Of a stretch of 64,000 nucleotides of DNA, positions 44,824 to 52,958 are shown in pieces. The DNA comes from JBBDYH01 sp040901795 (GTDB lineage Bacteria > Planctomycetota > Planctomycetia > Pirellulales > JALHPA01), in contig JBBDYH010000114.1 of the NCBI GenBank assembly GCA_040901795.1, forward strand, positions 26,031 to 90,030. The letters are read 5' to 3'. Numbering within the stretch: position 1 is the stretch's first letter; every line of letters begins with the position of its first letter. Made by a program: the position numbers and the translations under genes. Under the pieces are notes generated by a model. That model made no database searches, was not told where the DNA came from, and saw only the letters and a list, made by a program, of their open reading frames with translations.

Positions 44824-45645
44824 ATGGAGAAGCAATCGATGAAGCGACGGCCCACGTACGGCGTTTTTGTCATTTCCGTAGACGTTGCCGGTGATTCAGC
44901 GGGGGTTTCGAGTTCTAATCGTTCGATCGCATTGGCCGAGGCAGCGGCCACGCTAAATGCCACCGAATGGCTACGTCAGTTGCTCGATCAGTACCGGCTG
45001 CCGGCGACATGGTTTTTCGCGGATCCAGGCACGAGCGCTCTTCGGTCGCAAGTCGTGAACGCTGAAATGGAGCATGAGGTTGGATTGTTGGTTGCGGATG
45101 ACGATTCCGGCAGCCGCACACGTTTTGAGTTTGGGCAAAATCTGCAGCGGCGACTGTTGGCCGCGCGGGCAACGGGCCTTGAGATTTCCAGCCTGGCCAC
45201 CCTGACGGCCCGGAAGATCGAACATCTCGACTTGCTCGTCAAGCATGGGATTCGAGCGCTGCGATTGGGCGCTGCAAACTCATTCTGCAATGGCGCCGGA
45301 CCGTCCGGCTGGGCGGCAGTCGCCACGTTGCGGTTTGGCATTTCGAATCTGCCGACTACGTTGCAAGCCGTCGATGCGCCACGTTGGCAACGTTGGATCA
45401 AGGCCTGGGAGAGGCGCCGACACATCCTTGCTGCGGCGAGGCAAAGGCAGTATTGCCATTTGATGCTGGATATCCACACATTGGCGAATTCCGGCGCGCG
45501 CGAAGTTCTACGTCAGACGTTGGGCGTCGCGGCGCGGCTGGCTCGTGCGTCCCAGATTCAGGTCGAGACCGTCTCGGCCGTCGCCGCCAGTCTCTTGTCG
45601 CAACCCAGCACACCTTGTGCTCAATCGATTCTGCGAGCGGCATAG
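44824..45645 (+). CDS. Degenerate polysaccharide-deacetylase-like protein
   Basis: 273 residues from the ATG at 44824 (MEKQSMKRRPTYG); a second ATG at 44839 also fits. The fold seems NodB-like: FVISVDVAGDSAG at strand one, LLDQYRLPATWFFADPG, then HEVGLLVADDD and a C-terminal DIHTLA. The two histidines of the HxxxH metal site are absent, and the first metal-binding acid is only partly kept, so deacetylase activity is unlikely. It may bind saccharide or have become structural. No neighbouring glycan genes are present to guide the function. Confidence 0.55.
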   Translation: MEKQSMKRRPTYGVFVISVDVAGDSAGVSSSNRSIALAEAAATLNATEWLRQLLDQYRLPATWFFADPGTSALRSQVVNAEMEHEVGLLVADDDSGSRTRFEFGQNLQRRLLAARATGLEISSLATLTARKIEHLDLLVKHGIRALRLGAANSFCNGAGPSGWAAVATLRFGISNLPTTLQAVDAPRWQRWIKAWERRRHILAAARQRQYCHLMLDIHTLANSGAREVLRQTLGVAARLARASQIQVETVSAVAASLLSQPSTPCAQSILRAA

Positions 45646-45654
45646 GTGCCGAAA

Positions 45655-45717
45655 CTTAGCCGCCGGGCGCTAGGTCGCGATTCGCGGAAACCGAACGCTA
45701 GCGCGTGCCGGCTGACT
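45655..45717. repeat. TCAGCCGGCACGCG element, copy 2 (inverted)
   Basis: On the minus strand it reads AGTCAGCCGGCACGCGCTAG...GACCTAGCGCCCGGCGGCTAAG. It matches 42985-43040 in its ends but has a longer middle. It begins nine bases after the stop of the deacetylase-like gene. Confidence 0.75.
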
Positions 45718-45736
45718 TAAATCAGAGCGACCGTTC

Positions 45737-45919
45737 CTAAGTTTGCTCTCGATAGGTCGCCCAGCTCATGTACCCTAAGAGAATGGCGCAGATGATAAAG
45801 CCGACGTCGGCGATCCAGCTCGCGCGGCCAAACGGCATCTCGAGAGCCAGGTCGAGCGTAAAAACGAGGAGGAAGATGATGGACACCACCATCCCGAATA
45901 CCGAAAATGCCTTCGCCAT
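45737..45919 (-). CDS. Small two-helix membrane protein
   Basis: A 60-residue protein starting MAKAFSVFGMVVSIIFLLVF, with two hydrophobic helices (about 5-25 and 38-55) joined by a short polar loop. GAGGAA precedes the ATG. I recognise no family. It is isolated between the deacetylase-like gene and the class V aminotransferase on the opposite strand. Confidence 0.6.
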   Translation of the reverse strand: MAKAFSVFGMVVSIIFLLVFTLDLALEMPFGRASWIADVGFIICAILLGYMSWATYREQT

Positions 45920-46180
45920 TCAGTATTTCCTCGGAAGCTCGCCGATAGCCCAACAGCCAAGGACGGTGACAAGATAGGTAAGCAGCGCGTTTGAGGGACT
46001 CAGTATAGTTTAATTGCCCGTAGTGTCACGGGGGCCGGCCAAGTCGGGTTTTGCCGCAACCTTTTTGCGGCAGTGTGCCACGTCTCGGCGAGCGATGCAA
46101 ACCACATTGCCGGCACACGTGCTACAATCGGCAGCCGGCGGCTTAGAGTTCGGTTTGTTTCGTGATGTGGTTGGCGCTAG

Positions 46181-47338
46181 ATGGCCACTCCAAAATCAGA
46201 CCCGTGGGACACGTTTCGCCGGCAAATGCCGGTGGTCGGGCGGTGGGCGTTTTTTGACCATGCTGCCGACGCGCCGATCCCGGAACCAACCCGCCAGGCA
46301 ATCCTGCGGTGGGCCGACGAAGCCGCCACAGAAGGAGGCATGGCCTGGCCGCGTTGGAACCGCCGGCTGCAAGAGGTCCGCGAATTCGCTGCACAGTGGG
46401 TCAATGCCAGCCCCGAGGAAATCGCACTGATCCGCAGCACGACCGAAGGGATCAACCTTGTGGCTGAAGGGCTCGACTGGCGGCCAGGCGACAATGTGGT
46501 CACGCTGGCTGACGAGTTCCCCTCGAATCAGTATCCGTGGCTTAACCAGGTTTGGCGCGGTATCGAAGTCCGCCGCGTCCCGACCGACGAGGGACGCGTC
46601 GGTCTCGATCGTCTCGCCGGCGCTTGCGACAGTCGGACGCGCGTTGTGAGTATCAGTTGGGTCGGCTATGTGAGCGGTTGGCGGAACGACTTGGAGCAGG
46701 TCGCCGAAATCGCACATCGTCATGGTGCGTTCTTTTTTCTCGACGCCATCCAAGGGTTGGGCGCTTTTCCGCTCGACGTGGCGCAGACACCGGTGGATTT
46801 CTTTTCGGCCGATGGTCATAAATGGATGCTCGGCCCGGAAGGGGCGGGGCTGTTCTACATTCGGCGCGAACTTCTCGATCGCCTGCGGCCGACTGGCATC
46901 GGCTGGAACAGCGTAGCCCACGCCAGGGATTTCACGCGGATCGAATTGGAGTTTCGTCCTTCGGCCGAGCGGTTCGAGGGGGGGGCGCCCAATTCGGTCG
47001 GCTTCATCGGTCTGGGCGCCAGCCTGGAGCTGTTGGCCGGCTACGGCGCGGACGCGATCGGCGCGCGGATTCTGGCGGTCACGGATTATGCCTGTGAAGA
47101 GCTACGCCGGATTGGCGCCGTTCTCTACAGCCAGCGTGACGACCGTGAGCGATGCTCGGGAATCGTGACGTTCGAATTGCCCGGCTTTGACGCTCGGGAA
47201 GCGCGGCGGGTTTGCCTGGAGCGAGGCGTAGCACTGAGTTTCCGCTCGAGCCGACTGCGAATCAGCGCCCATGCTTACAATAATGAAGAAGACGTCGCGC
47301 GGCTGATCGAAGCGATTGAGGCAGCGCGGAAGGCTTGA
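46181..47338 (+). CDS. Class V aminotransferase/cysteine-desulfurase-like PLP enzyme
   Basis: The 385-residue protein is a fold-type I PLP enzyme of the aminotransferase class V family. Features are FFDHAADAPIPEPTRQAI near the start, STTEGINLVAEGL, the PLP-aspartate region FFLDAIQGLGAFPLDV and the lysine in SADGHKWMLGPEGAGLFYI. It resembles isopenicillin-N-epimerase-like and cysteine-desulfurase-like members; the cysteine loop of IscS/SufS is not evident, so the reaction is unassigned. coaD follows 89 bp downstream. Confidence 0.82.
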   Translation: MATPKSDPWDTFRRQMPVVGRWAFFDHAADAPIPEPTRQAILRWADEAATEGGMAWPRWNRRLQEVREFAAQWVNASPEEIALIRSTTEGINLVAEGLDWRPGDNVVTLADEFPSNQYPWLNQVWRGIEVRRVPTDEGRVGLDRLAGACDSRTRVVSISWVGYVSGWRNDLEQVAEIAHRHGAFFFLDAIQGLGAFPLDVAQTPVDFFSADGHKWMLGPEGAGLFYIRRELLDRLRPTGIGWNSVAHARDFTRIELEFRPSAERFEGGAPNSVGFIGLGASLELLAGYGADAIGARILAVTDYACEELRRIGAVLYSQRDDRERCSGIVTFELPGFDAREARRVCLERGVALSFRSSRLRISAHAYNNEEDVARLIEAIEAARKA

Positions 47339-47344
47339 TCAATC

Positions 47345-47413
47345 ATGCGGAATGCGTGAATGCGGAATCGCAAGCGGATTTTATTCCCCATTCCCCATTC
47401 CAATCATTCCCCC
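47345..47413 (+). repeat. GCGGAATG / CCCCATTCC quasi-palindromic tract
   Basis: GCGGAATGCG and GCGGAATCGC are followed by ATTCCCCATTCCCCATTCC. Similar sequence, CCGCATTCCCCATTCCGCAT, encodes the N-terminus of the kinase at about 60081-60100. It forms the coaD leader. Confidence 0.5.
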
Positions 47414-47427
47414 TTGGCTCCCTCACC

Positions 47428-47931
47428 ATGCCAGAATCCAAACCGCGCACGGCAGTGTACATCGGCTCGTTCGATCCGGTCACGCTGGGACATCTCAATA
47501 TCATCGAACGCGCCAGCACGCTGGTCGACCTGCTGATTGTCGGCATCGGCATCAACATCGAGAAGCAACCACTGTTCTCACTTGAAGGGCGGATCTCGAT
47601 GCTACTTCGCGCCACCCAGCACTTGTCGAATCTCGAAGTCCGTTCGTTTCAGGGATTGGCAGTCAAGTTCGTGCGCGACTGCGGCGCGCGCGTGATGCTC
47701 CGCGGCGTGCGTTCGCTGAGCGACATCGAGGCGGAGTTCACCATGACGCTGGCCAACCGCAAGCTCGACGCAGGGATCGAGACGGTGTTCCTCATGGCGG
47801 ACGAGCAATTCACACACGTGTCCAGCTCGCTCTTGAAACAAATCACGCCGCTGGCCAGCGATGAAGAGCTGTCCCGCTTCGTGCCGCGGAACATCATTAT
47901 CGAGCTGCGAAAGAAGTTTCCGGACGGATGA
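47428..47931 (+). CDS. coaD: Phosphopantetheine adenylyltransferase
   Basis: 167 residues from the ATG at 47428, which matches the family length; an upstream in-frame start would translate repeat sequence. The nucleotidyltransferase motif is AVYIGSFDPVTLGHLNII, and RGVRSLSDIEAEFTMTLANR and SSSLLKQI are CoaD-specific. It catalyses the fourth step of coenzyme A synthesis, adding AMP to 4'-phosphopantetheine. Confidence 0.95.
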   Translation: MPESKPRTAVYIGSFDPVTLGHLNIIERASTLVDLLIVGIGINIEKQPLFSLEGRISMLLRATQHLSNLEVRSFQGLAVKFVRDCGARVMLRGVRSLSDIEAEFTMTLANRKLDAGIETVFLMADEQFTHVSSSLLKQITPLASDEELSRFVPRNIIIELRKKFPDG

Positions 47932-47936
47932 AGCGA

Positions 47937-48004
47937 AGAAGTACGAAGGACAAATTACGAAGGACGAAACGGCAACCGACCCCTTCGTCCTTCGTCCTTC
48001 GTCC
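47937..48004. repeat. GAAGGAC / GTCCTTC palindromic tract
   Basis: TACGAAGGACAAATTACGAAGGACG on the left is complementary in part to CCTTCGTCCTTCGTCCTTCGTCC on the right. It lies between the convergent coaD and Gfo/Idh/MocA genes, so it can serve as a bidirectional terminator. Confidence 0.6.
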
Positions 48005-48005
48005 T

Positions 48006-49127
48006 TTACCCCGACGGGCTCGTCACATTCACCAGCTCCGGCTTCTCGACCGCCGGCCGCGTGATCTGCTGCGACAGGTCGGGGAGTTTTTCGGGCGGCA
48101 GCTCCGCGAGCTGAATGGTCTTACCCGTGCGCGCCGACTCGTAAATCGCCCGCACAATATGCACGTCGATCAGTCCTTCTTCGCCGGAGGGCTCGGGGTG
48201 TTTGTCGTTGAGAATGCAATCGGAGAAGTAAATGAGTTCCGGCGCAAATTGATCCTTCTTGGTGTAGGTCTTTTCGCTCGTCTTGCCGTCGAGCGTCAGG
48301 AAGTGTTTCAGCTTGGTGACGTAGTCGTAGGCGGGTTCCAACCGCAACATGCCCTTGCTCCCTACGATCTGGTACGACGAGATATCGGCGCCGCTGAAGC
48401 TGCACACGAATGCCGCAATCCGCTCGCCGGGAAATCGCATCACGACGCCGGTCGTCTCATCGACTCCTTCGAAGCGGCGGTCGCCGCTGTTGGCGCTCAT
48501 GGCAGTGACCTCGAGCGGGTTGGACCGGAAGAGATACCGTGCGGCATTAATACAATAGATGCCGATGTCGTACATCGTGCCGCCCCCCATTTCGCGCTCG
48601 ACGCGAATGTTTCCCTCGACCACCGGCAGCGAGAACGACGAGTTAAAATACTTCGGTTCGCCAATCACGCCCGATTTCACGACTTCCATGGCGTTCAAAT
48701 TCGCCGGCTCGAAGTGCAGCCGGTAAGCGATCATCAGCTTCACTGCATGCTCCGCGCAGGTGGCGATCATCGCCTGGCAATCCTCCTCGGTCATCGCCAT
48801 AGGCTTTTCGCACAACACGTGAGCGCCCGCCTTGGCGGCGCGCTCGGTGAATTCGCGATGCATGGTGTTGGGCAGCGCGATGTACACCGCGTCAATCCCC
48901 CCGCTGTGCAGGCACTCGTCGTATGCAGCGTACGTATACGTCTGTTCGACACCGTACATCGCGGCCACTTCCTGCCGCTTTTCGTCGTCGTCGGAGACCA
49001 GCGCTGCGAGTGCCGAGTTTTTGCGAGCGTGGGAAAACGCGGGCAACACGGCCACTTGCGCGATGTGCCCCAGTCCAACCACGGCATAGCGGATCTTCTT
49101 CGATTTTGTGGTGGAACGAGCAGCCAC
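48006..49127 (-). CDS. Gfo/Idh/MocA-family oxidoreductase, cytoplasmic
   Basis: The 373-residue protein has an N-terminal Rossmann domain (YAVVGLGHIAQVAVLPAF, residues about 12-30), the family motif HVLCEKPMAMT and a C-terminal alpha/beta domain. MGGGTMYDIGIYCINAARYLF resembles the glucose-fructose oxidoreductase-like subgroup with its D-x-G-x-Y-C-I helix. It lacks a signal peptide, unlike the second family member at 61-62 kb. It probably oxidises a sugar or sugar alcohol with NAD(P). The small secreted protein gene upstream shares its direction. Confidence 0.87.
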   Translation of the reverse strand: MAARSTTKSKKIRYAVVGLGHIAQVAVLPAFSHARKNSALAALVSDDDEKRQEVAAMYGVEQTYTYAAYDECLHSGGIDAVYIALPNTMHREFTERAAKAGAHVLCEKPMAMTEEDCQAMIATCAEHAVKLMIAYRLHFEPANLNAMEVVKSGVIGEPKYFNSSFSLPVVEGNIRVEREMGGGTMYDIGIYCINAARYLFRSNPLEVTAMSANSGDRRFEGVDETTGVVMRFPGERIAAFVCSFSGADISSYQIVGSKGMLRLEPAYDYVTKLKHFLTLDGKTSEKTYTKKDQFAPELIYFSDCILNDKHPEPSGEEGLIDVHIVRAIYESARTGKTIQLAELPPEKLPDLSQQITRPAVEKPELVNVTSPSG

Positions 49128-49140
49128 GGTTCCGTCTCCT

Positions 49141-49464
49141 CTATCGCGGGAACGCCCCTAGCCTGGTCGGTTTCGTAGCGCTGACCGAGATCACCTCGCC
49201 AGCGTCGAGCGTTACATGGGCCCTCATCCCCGTACGGATATCTTCCAGATGGGCCATTTTGCCCTCGACCATCACTTGTGCGCTTGAACCGACCGAGTGC
49301 GTATGACTCTTGTTTTCTTCATCCTTGACGACCAAAGTCCCAGCCTGCGCGGACATGACAATCCCGTCGATCATTTCCAAGTTGTCCTTGGCATGCAGCT
49401 TGTACGAGCCCGCGGCGAATAGGCACGCCAGCAGAATAAGTATGGAATGGAAAACTGGACGCAT
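49141..49464 (-). CDS. Small secreted beta-rich protein
   Basis: 107 residues from the ATG at 49464 with GAGGTG upstream; the longer in-frame reading is not supported. A Sec signal (FHSILILLACLFAAGSYKLHA) is followed by a short beta-rich domain with KSHTHSVGSSAQVMVEGK and GMRAHVTL, similar in layout to DUF5666-like OB-fold proteins. It stops 13 bp before the start of the downstream oxidoreductase gene, so they are likely cotranscribed. Function unknown. Confidence 0.65.
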   Translation of the reverse strand: MRPVFHSILILLACLFAAGSYKLHAKDNLEMIDGIVMSAQAGTLVVKDEENKSHTHSVGSSAQVMVEGKMAHLEDIRTGMRAHVTLDAGEVISVSATKPTRLGAFPR

Positions 49465-49707
49465 TGAACACCTCTCTGTTCGCCCTTGGTTCACACGCGG
49501 AAAGGCGGCGATTGTTGAAGGCGCCGCTGCTCGCCGCCTACATGAAGAGGTGCAAGGGACGTGCCGTAAAGTCGTTCGCGATGCGCAGTTATTACTGGAA
49601 GATACGACGTATATGTGGTTGTCGCCACATCCTCTGTTTGCTTCTCGCACGCGCCGTGGAATAATGTCCGGAGCCAGACACTACGCGCTAACAACGGATC
49701 TGCATTC

Positions 49708-50985
49708 ATGCGAGTTCTTGTGATTGGCAGCGGCGGACGCGAACATGCGCTCGCCTGGAAGATCAAGGAAAGTCCGCGCGTCGAGCGCGTGTTTGTCGCG
49801 CCAGGCAACGCCGGCACGGCGCTCGATGCCGAGAACGTCGATATTTCCCCGACCGATTTCGTGCGGCTGATCAAGTTCGCGCGCGAGAATCAGGTGGGGC
49901 TGACCATTGTCGGGCCCGAGTCGCCGCTCGTCGCCGGAATTGTCGATGCGTTCCAGAAAGAAAAGCTGAAAATCTTCGGGCCATCGAAGCTGGCCGCCGA
50001 GCTCGAAGGCAGTAAGGTGTTTTGTAAAAATGTGCTTCGCCAGGCCGACGTTCCCACGGCCGAGTACCAGGTGTTCCGCGAGGCGCATCGCGCGATCACT
50101 TATTTGCGCGATCGCGAGGACGTGCCGGTCGTCGTCAAGGCCGACGGCCTGGCGGGGGGCAAGGGCGTGTTCGTTTGCGGCGGGCGCACCGAAGCGATCG
50201 ACGCCGTCGGCCGGATTGCTCGTGACAAGGAATTCGGTGAAGCGGGCAACCAGCTTGTGATTGAGGAGCGGCTGGATGGGCAGGAAGCCAGCGTGCTCGC
50301 CCTGACCGACGGCCGCACTCTGATCACACTCCCGGCCGCCCAAGACCACAAGGCCGCTTACGACGGCGACCTGGGACCAAACACCGGTGGCATGGGCGCG
50401 TATTGCCCTACGCCGATGGTGAGCAGCGCCGATCTGCGCCGCGTGGAAGAGCAAGTGCTGGTGCCGGTCGTCCACGCCATGAAGCGTTCGCGCCGCCCGT
50501 TTCGGGGCGTGCTCTACGCCGGACTGATGATGACCAACCAGGGGCCAAAGGTGCTGGAGTTCAACGTCCGCTTTGGCGATCCGGAGTGCCAGGCGCTGTT
50601 GATGCGCTGTAAAAGCGACCTGGTCGATGTGCTCGAAGCGGTGGCCGACGGATGGCTCGAGACGGCGGGTCGAATCGAGTGGGATCCGCGGCCGAGCGTC
50701 TGCGTGGTGATGGCGGCCGCCGGCTACCCCGGCGCGTACGAGAGCGGGCATACGATCCGCGGACTCGACGAGGCGGCCCAGGTGCCCGACGTCAAAGTGT
50801 TTCACGCCGGGACGCGCTTAAGCGAGGGGCGCGTGGTCACCCACGGCGGACGCGTGCTGGGTGTGACCAGTCTGGGCAACACGCTGGCCGCGGCGAAGCT
50901 TTCGGCATATACCGCGGTAAAAAAGATCCGCTGGGAAGGCGCCTGGTGCCGGAAGGATATTTCGGATAAGGCGCTTGGATTCTGA
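49708..50985 (+). CDS. purD: Phosphoribosylamine-glycine ligase
   Basis: 425 residues from the ATG at 49708 (MRVLVIGSGGREHALAWKI), the usual GARS start; an earlier in-frame codon gives non-homologous sequence. Motifs are GSGGREHALAW, the ATP-grasp core VKADGLAGGKGVFV, AQDHKAAYDGDLGPNTGGMGAYCP and the metal-binding EFNVRFGDPECQ. It catalyses the second step of de novo purine synthesis. It starts divergently from the small secreted protein gene. A palindromic element follows the stop. Confidence 0.96.
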   Translation: MRVLVIGSGGREHALAWKIKESPRVERVFVAPGNAGTALDAENVDISPTDFVRLIKFARENQVGLTIVGPESPLVAGIVDAFQKEKLKIFGPSKLAAELEGSKVFCKNVLRQADVPTAEYQVFREAHRAITYLRDREDVPVVVKADGLAGGKGVFVCGGRTEAIDAVGRIARDKEFGEAGNQLVIEERLDGQEASVLALTDGRTLITLPAAQDHKAAYDGDLGPNTGGMGAYCPTPMVSSADLRRVEEQVLVPVVHAMKRSRRPFRGVLYAGLMMTNQGPKVLEFNVRFGDPECQALLMRCKSDLVDVLEAVADGWLETAGRIEWDPRPSVCVVMAAAGYPGAYESGHTIRGLDEAAQVPDVKVFHAGTRLSEGRVVTHGGRVLGVTSLGNTLAAAKLSAYTAVKKIRWEGAWCRKDISDKALGF

Positions 50986-50989
50986 ATGC

Positions 50990-51119
50990 CAAATGACGAA
51001 ATCCGAATGCCGAACGAATTACGAAATCCCAATGACCAATGAAGCTGTCGGTGCGCCCGTTTAGTCATTGGCGCGTCGTCATTGGGATTTCGCTCGTCAT
51101 TCGGATTTCGTCATTCGAG
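50990..51119. repeat. Long AATGACGAAATCC inverted repeat
   Basis: The left arm contains AATGACGAAATCCGAATGCC and AATCCCAATGACCAATGA; the right arm contains TCATTGGGATTTCG and TCATTCGGATTTCGTCATTC. Together they form a hairpin with arms of about 50 bp between convergent purD and the BBP2 barrel gene. A related single-arm sequence precedes the aminotransferase at about 12655-12715. Confidence 0.8.
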
Positions 51120-51123
51120 CTTC

Positions 51124-52641
51124 CTAATAGAGGTAGATCACATCAAACGCCGCCAGCCACTGGTGGTCTTTGCCGCCGTCGTCGAAGGGATCGTGACCGG
51201 CTGCATTTGGGCGACCGTCGTACCAGTCGTAGCGGAGCTCGGGGCGAATCGTCAGGTTGCCCGTCGGCTTGTAGTTCAACCCCGCCGTCAGCGCCCAGAA
51301 GCTTCCTTCGAACCCACCGGCCGAAGTGGGATTGGTGCTCGCGCCCAGGGCCGGATAGTCGCCGGCCGGAGCAACGCGGAAGCCGTCGTCGTCGCGGAAC
51401 CACTCCAGCCGCGTGCCCAGCGTCCAGCAGCAGTTGATCTTGTAGAATAGATACTGGTTCAGGCCGTACCACTCGGCCGACTCGCCCGAGCCCAGCGCGT
51501 TTTCTTGCCAGCCGTGGTCGTGCTCGAAGACCCAGGAGATGCGGTCGGTCAAGATGCTGCTGTAGACGATGCTGTAGACGGTGCGTTCGTCGTTGGGTTC
51601 CACGGTACCGAAGGCTTGCTCTTCGTCTCCCGTGTGCATGGCCAGCGCGAGCTTGGAGTTCTTATCGCTGGCGGTGAAGGTCACGCCGCCAAGGAACGAC
51701 ACGTCGTCGTACACGTCTTCAAAATTGTCCCAACCGTATGTGCCGCCGCCGATCACCGAGAGGTGTTCGTTGGGCGTCCAGGTGGCCATTGCTCCGGTAT
51801 GCGTGAACGGCTCTCCGAACATGTGCGTATAAGCGTGCGAGTAGAAGAAATTGTCCGGCGCGGTGACGACCTCGTACCCGATGATCGTGTAAAAGTGACC
51901 GAGCTTAATCGACACATCTTGAACGCCGACCTCTCCGTAAGCTTGCGGCATGGCAAGGCCATAGAAGCGGTTCGTGTGCCAGCTCGAAGTGAAGTCGTCT
52001 TCGGCGTCGAGCCCGCGCGAGAGCGTGAAGCGGTGATCGGTGCCGTAGAGCAAGTCGACCCGGCCGCCGAGGTCCCAGCCGGAACACTCGGTGTCGATCG
52101 CGCGCTCCAGAATCAAGTACGATTGATTGAGCTGCACTTCGTCGCGATCGTTGAACGTGACCGGCCCATTGAAGTTGCTCGCCGGGTCCTGAAAATTGGC
52201 CGTATAGCCGCCCGAGATCCAGCCGCGGATGTCTAGCCGGTTTCGTTGCAGCGTGCAGCAGCGACCGAAGAGGCGCCACGGTTCATCCGTCTCGCAGACG
52301 AGCCGGCATGGATCATCGTCGCCGCCTTCTTCGGTGTCCCCCGCGCCCATCCCGCCCTCAAGGCACTGGCCGTCGGTGCATCCGATGTTGTCGCCCGGTA
52401 GATCGCCCTCGCCGATTTCCCCGTGCGGGACCACCTCGGCTTCGCCGTGCGGCGTGTCCAGTGGCGGCGGCTGTGCAGGAACGCGAGGATCGTCGCTCGC
52501 CACGGCGCTGCCGACAGCCGTAATGTCGTTGAGCATGATTTGAGCGGTCGGCGTCGGCGTCGGCAGCCCCAATTGAGCGTGCGCCATATTTTGCGCAGCG
52601 ACGAAAGCCGCGAGCCCCAATAGGTTCCAGTGCAGTTTCAT
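51124..52641 (-). CDS. BBP2-family outer-membrane beta-barrel porin
   Basis: 505 residues from the ATG at 52641, behind GGGGAG. The Sec signal (LLGLAAFVAAQNMAHAQ) is followed by a Glu/Gly/Asp-rich low-complexity region with CTDGQC and CRLVC cysteines (about 60-140). A planctomycete-type outer-membrane barrel of the BBP2 family follows, from RNRLDIRGWISGGYTANFQD to the C-terminus, with alternating aromatic strands (WDLGGRVDLLYGTDHRFTLS) and a terminal HQWLAAFDVIYLY. It probably acts as a general porin. Confidence 0.83.
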   Translation of the reverse strand: MKLHWNLLGLAAFVAAQNMAHAQLGLPTPTPTAQIMLNDITAVGSAVASDDPRVPAQPPPLDTPHGEAEVVPHGEIGEGDLPGDNIGCTDGQCLEGGMGAGDTEEGGDDDPCRLVCETDEPWRLFGRCCTLQRNRLDIRGWISGGYTANFQDPASNFNGPVTFNDRDEVQLNQSYLILERAIDTECSGWDLGGRVDLLYGTDHRFTLSRGLDAEDDFTSSWHTNRFYGLAMPQAYGEVGVQDVSIKLGHFYTIIGYEVVTAPDNFFYSHAYTHMFGEPFTHTGAMATWTPNEHLSVIGGGTYGWDNFEDVYDDVSFLGGVTFTASDKNSKLALAMHTGDEEQAFGTVEPNDERTVYSIVYSSILTDRISWVFEHDHGWQENALGSGESAEWYGLNQYLFYKINCCWTLGTRLEWFRDDDGFRVAPAGDYPALGASTNPTSAGGFEGSFWALTAGLNYKPTGNLTIRPELRYDWYDGRPNAAGHDPFDDGGKDHQWLAAFDVIYLY

Positions 52642-52958
52642 CTCTGGACACTCCCCGCGTGAATTTTCGCTACGACCCGTAGACATCTTCGGATCCGCGT
52701 TTCCGGCATATCCAGTTCACCGGGAAGAATCGACAAGGCTTGCCTGGTTTAGCCAGAGTGCCAGGGCCCACGTGGACGCGTCTCTCCGAGACGCGGGAGG
52801 ACCAGGGCCAGTCTCGGAGACCACGTGGAGCGCTTCACCCAGACGAGCGGAGTAGTGGCGAAACTGTGAATCAGCGGCTAATTCGCCGGAAGAATAATGC
52901 AACGAGGCCCATTACCATGAGCATTCAAATCGTCGGCGGCTCGGGCACCGCGGCCACG
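52642..52958. other. Intergenic region with CCACGTGG-bounded repeat
   Basis: No gene supported. CCACGTGG at 52768-52775 and 52821-52828 flank a perfect CGCGTCTC-TCC-GAGACGCG hairpin (52777-52795) and GTCTCGGAGAC. This unit lies upstream of the BBP2 barrel and downstream of the LEPR/SBBP gene. Confidence 0.6.
52768..52828. repeat. CCACGTGG-bounded palindromic element
   Basis: Identical CCACGTGG palindromes at both ends enclose an 8-bp-stem hairpin (52777-52795). The GTCTCGGAGAC block (52811-52821) pairs with the first half too, so alternative folds are possible. It could serve as terminator for the LEPR/SBBP gene on the minus strand. Confidence 0.65.

Noticed and set aside
47928..49178. 416-codon plus-strand frame opposite the Gfo/Idh/MocA gene
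   Set aside because: Shadow; starts in the GAAGGAC repeat and has no known motif.
49681..50805. 374-codon minus-strand frame opposite purD
   Set aside because: Shadow of a certain housekeeping gene.
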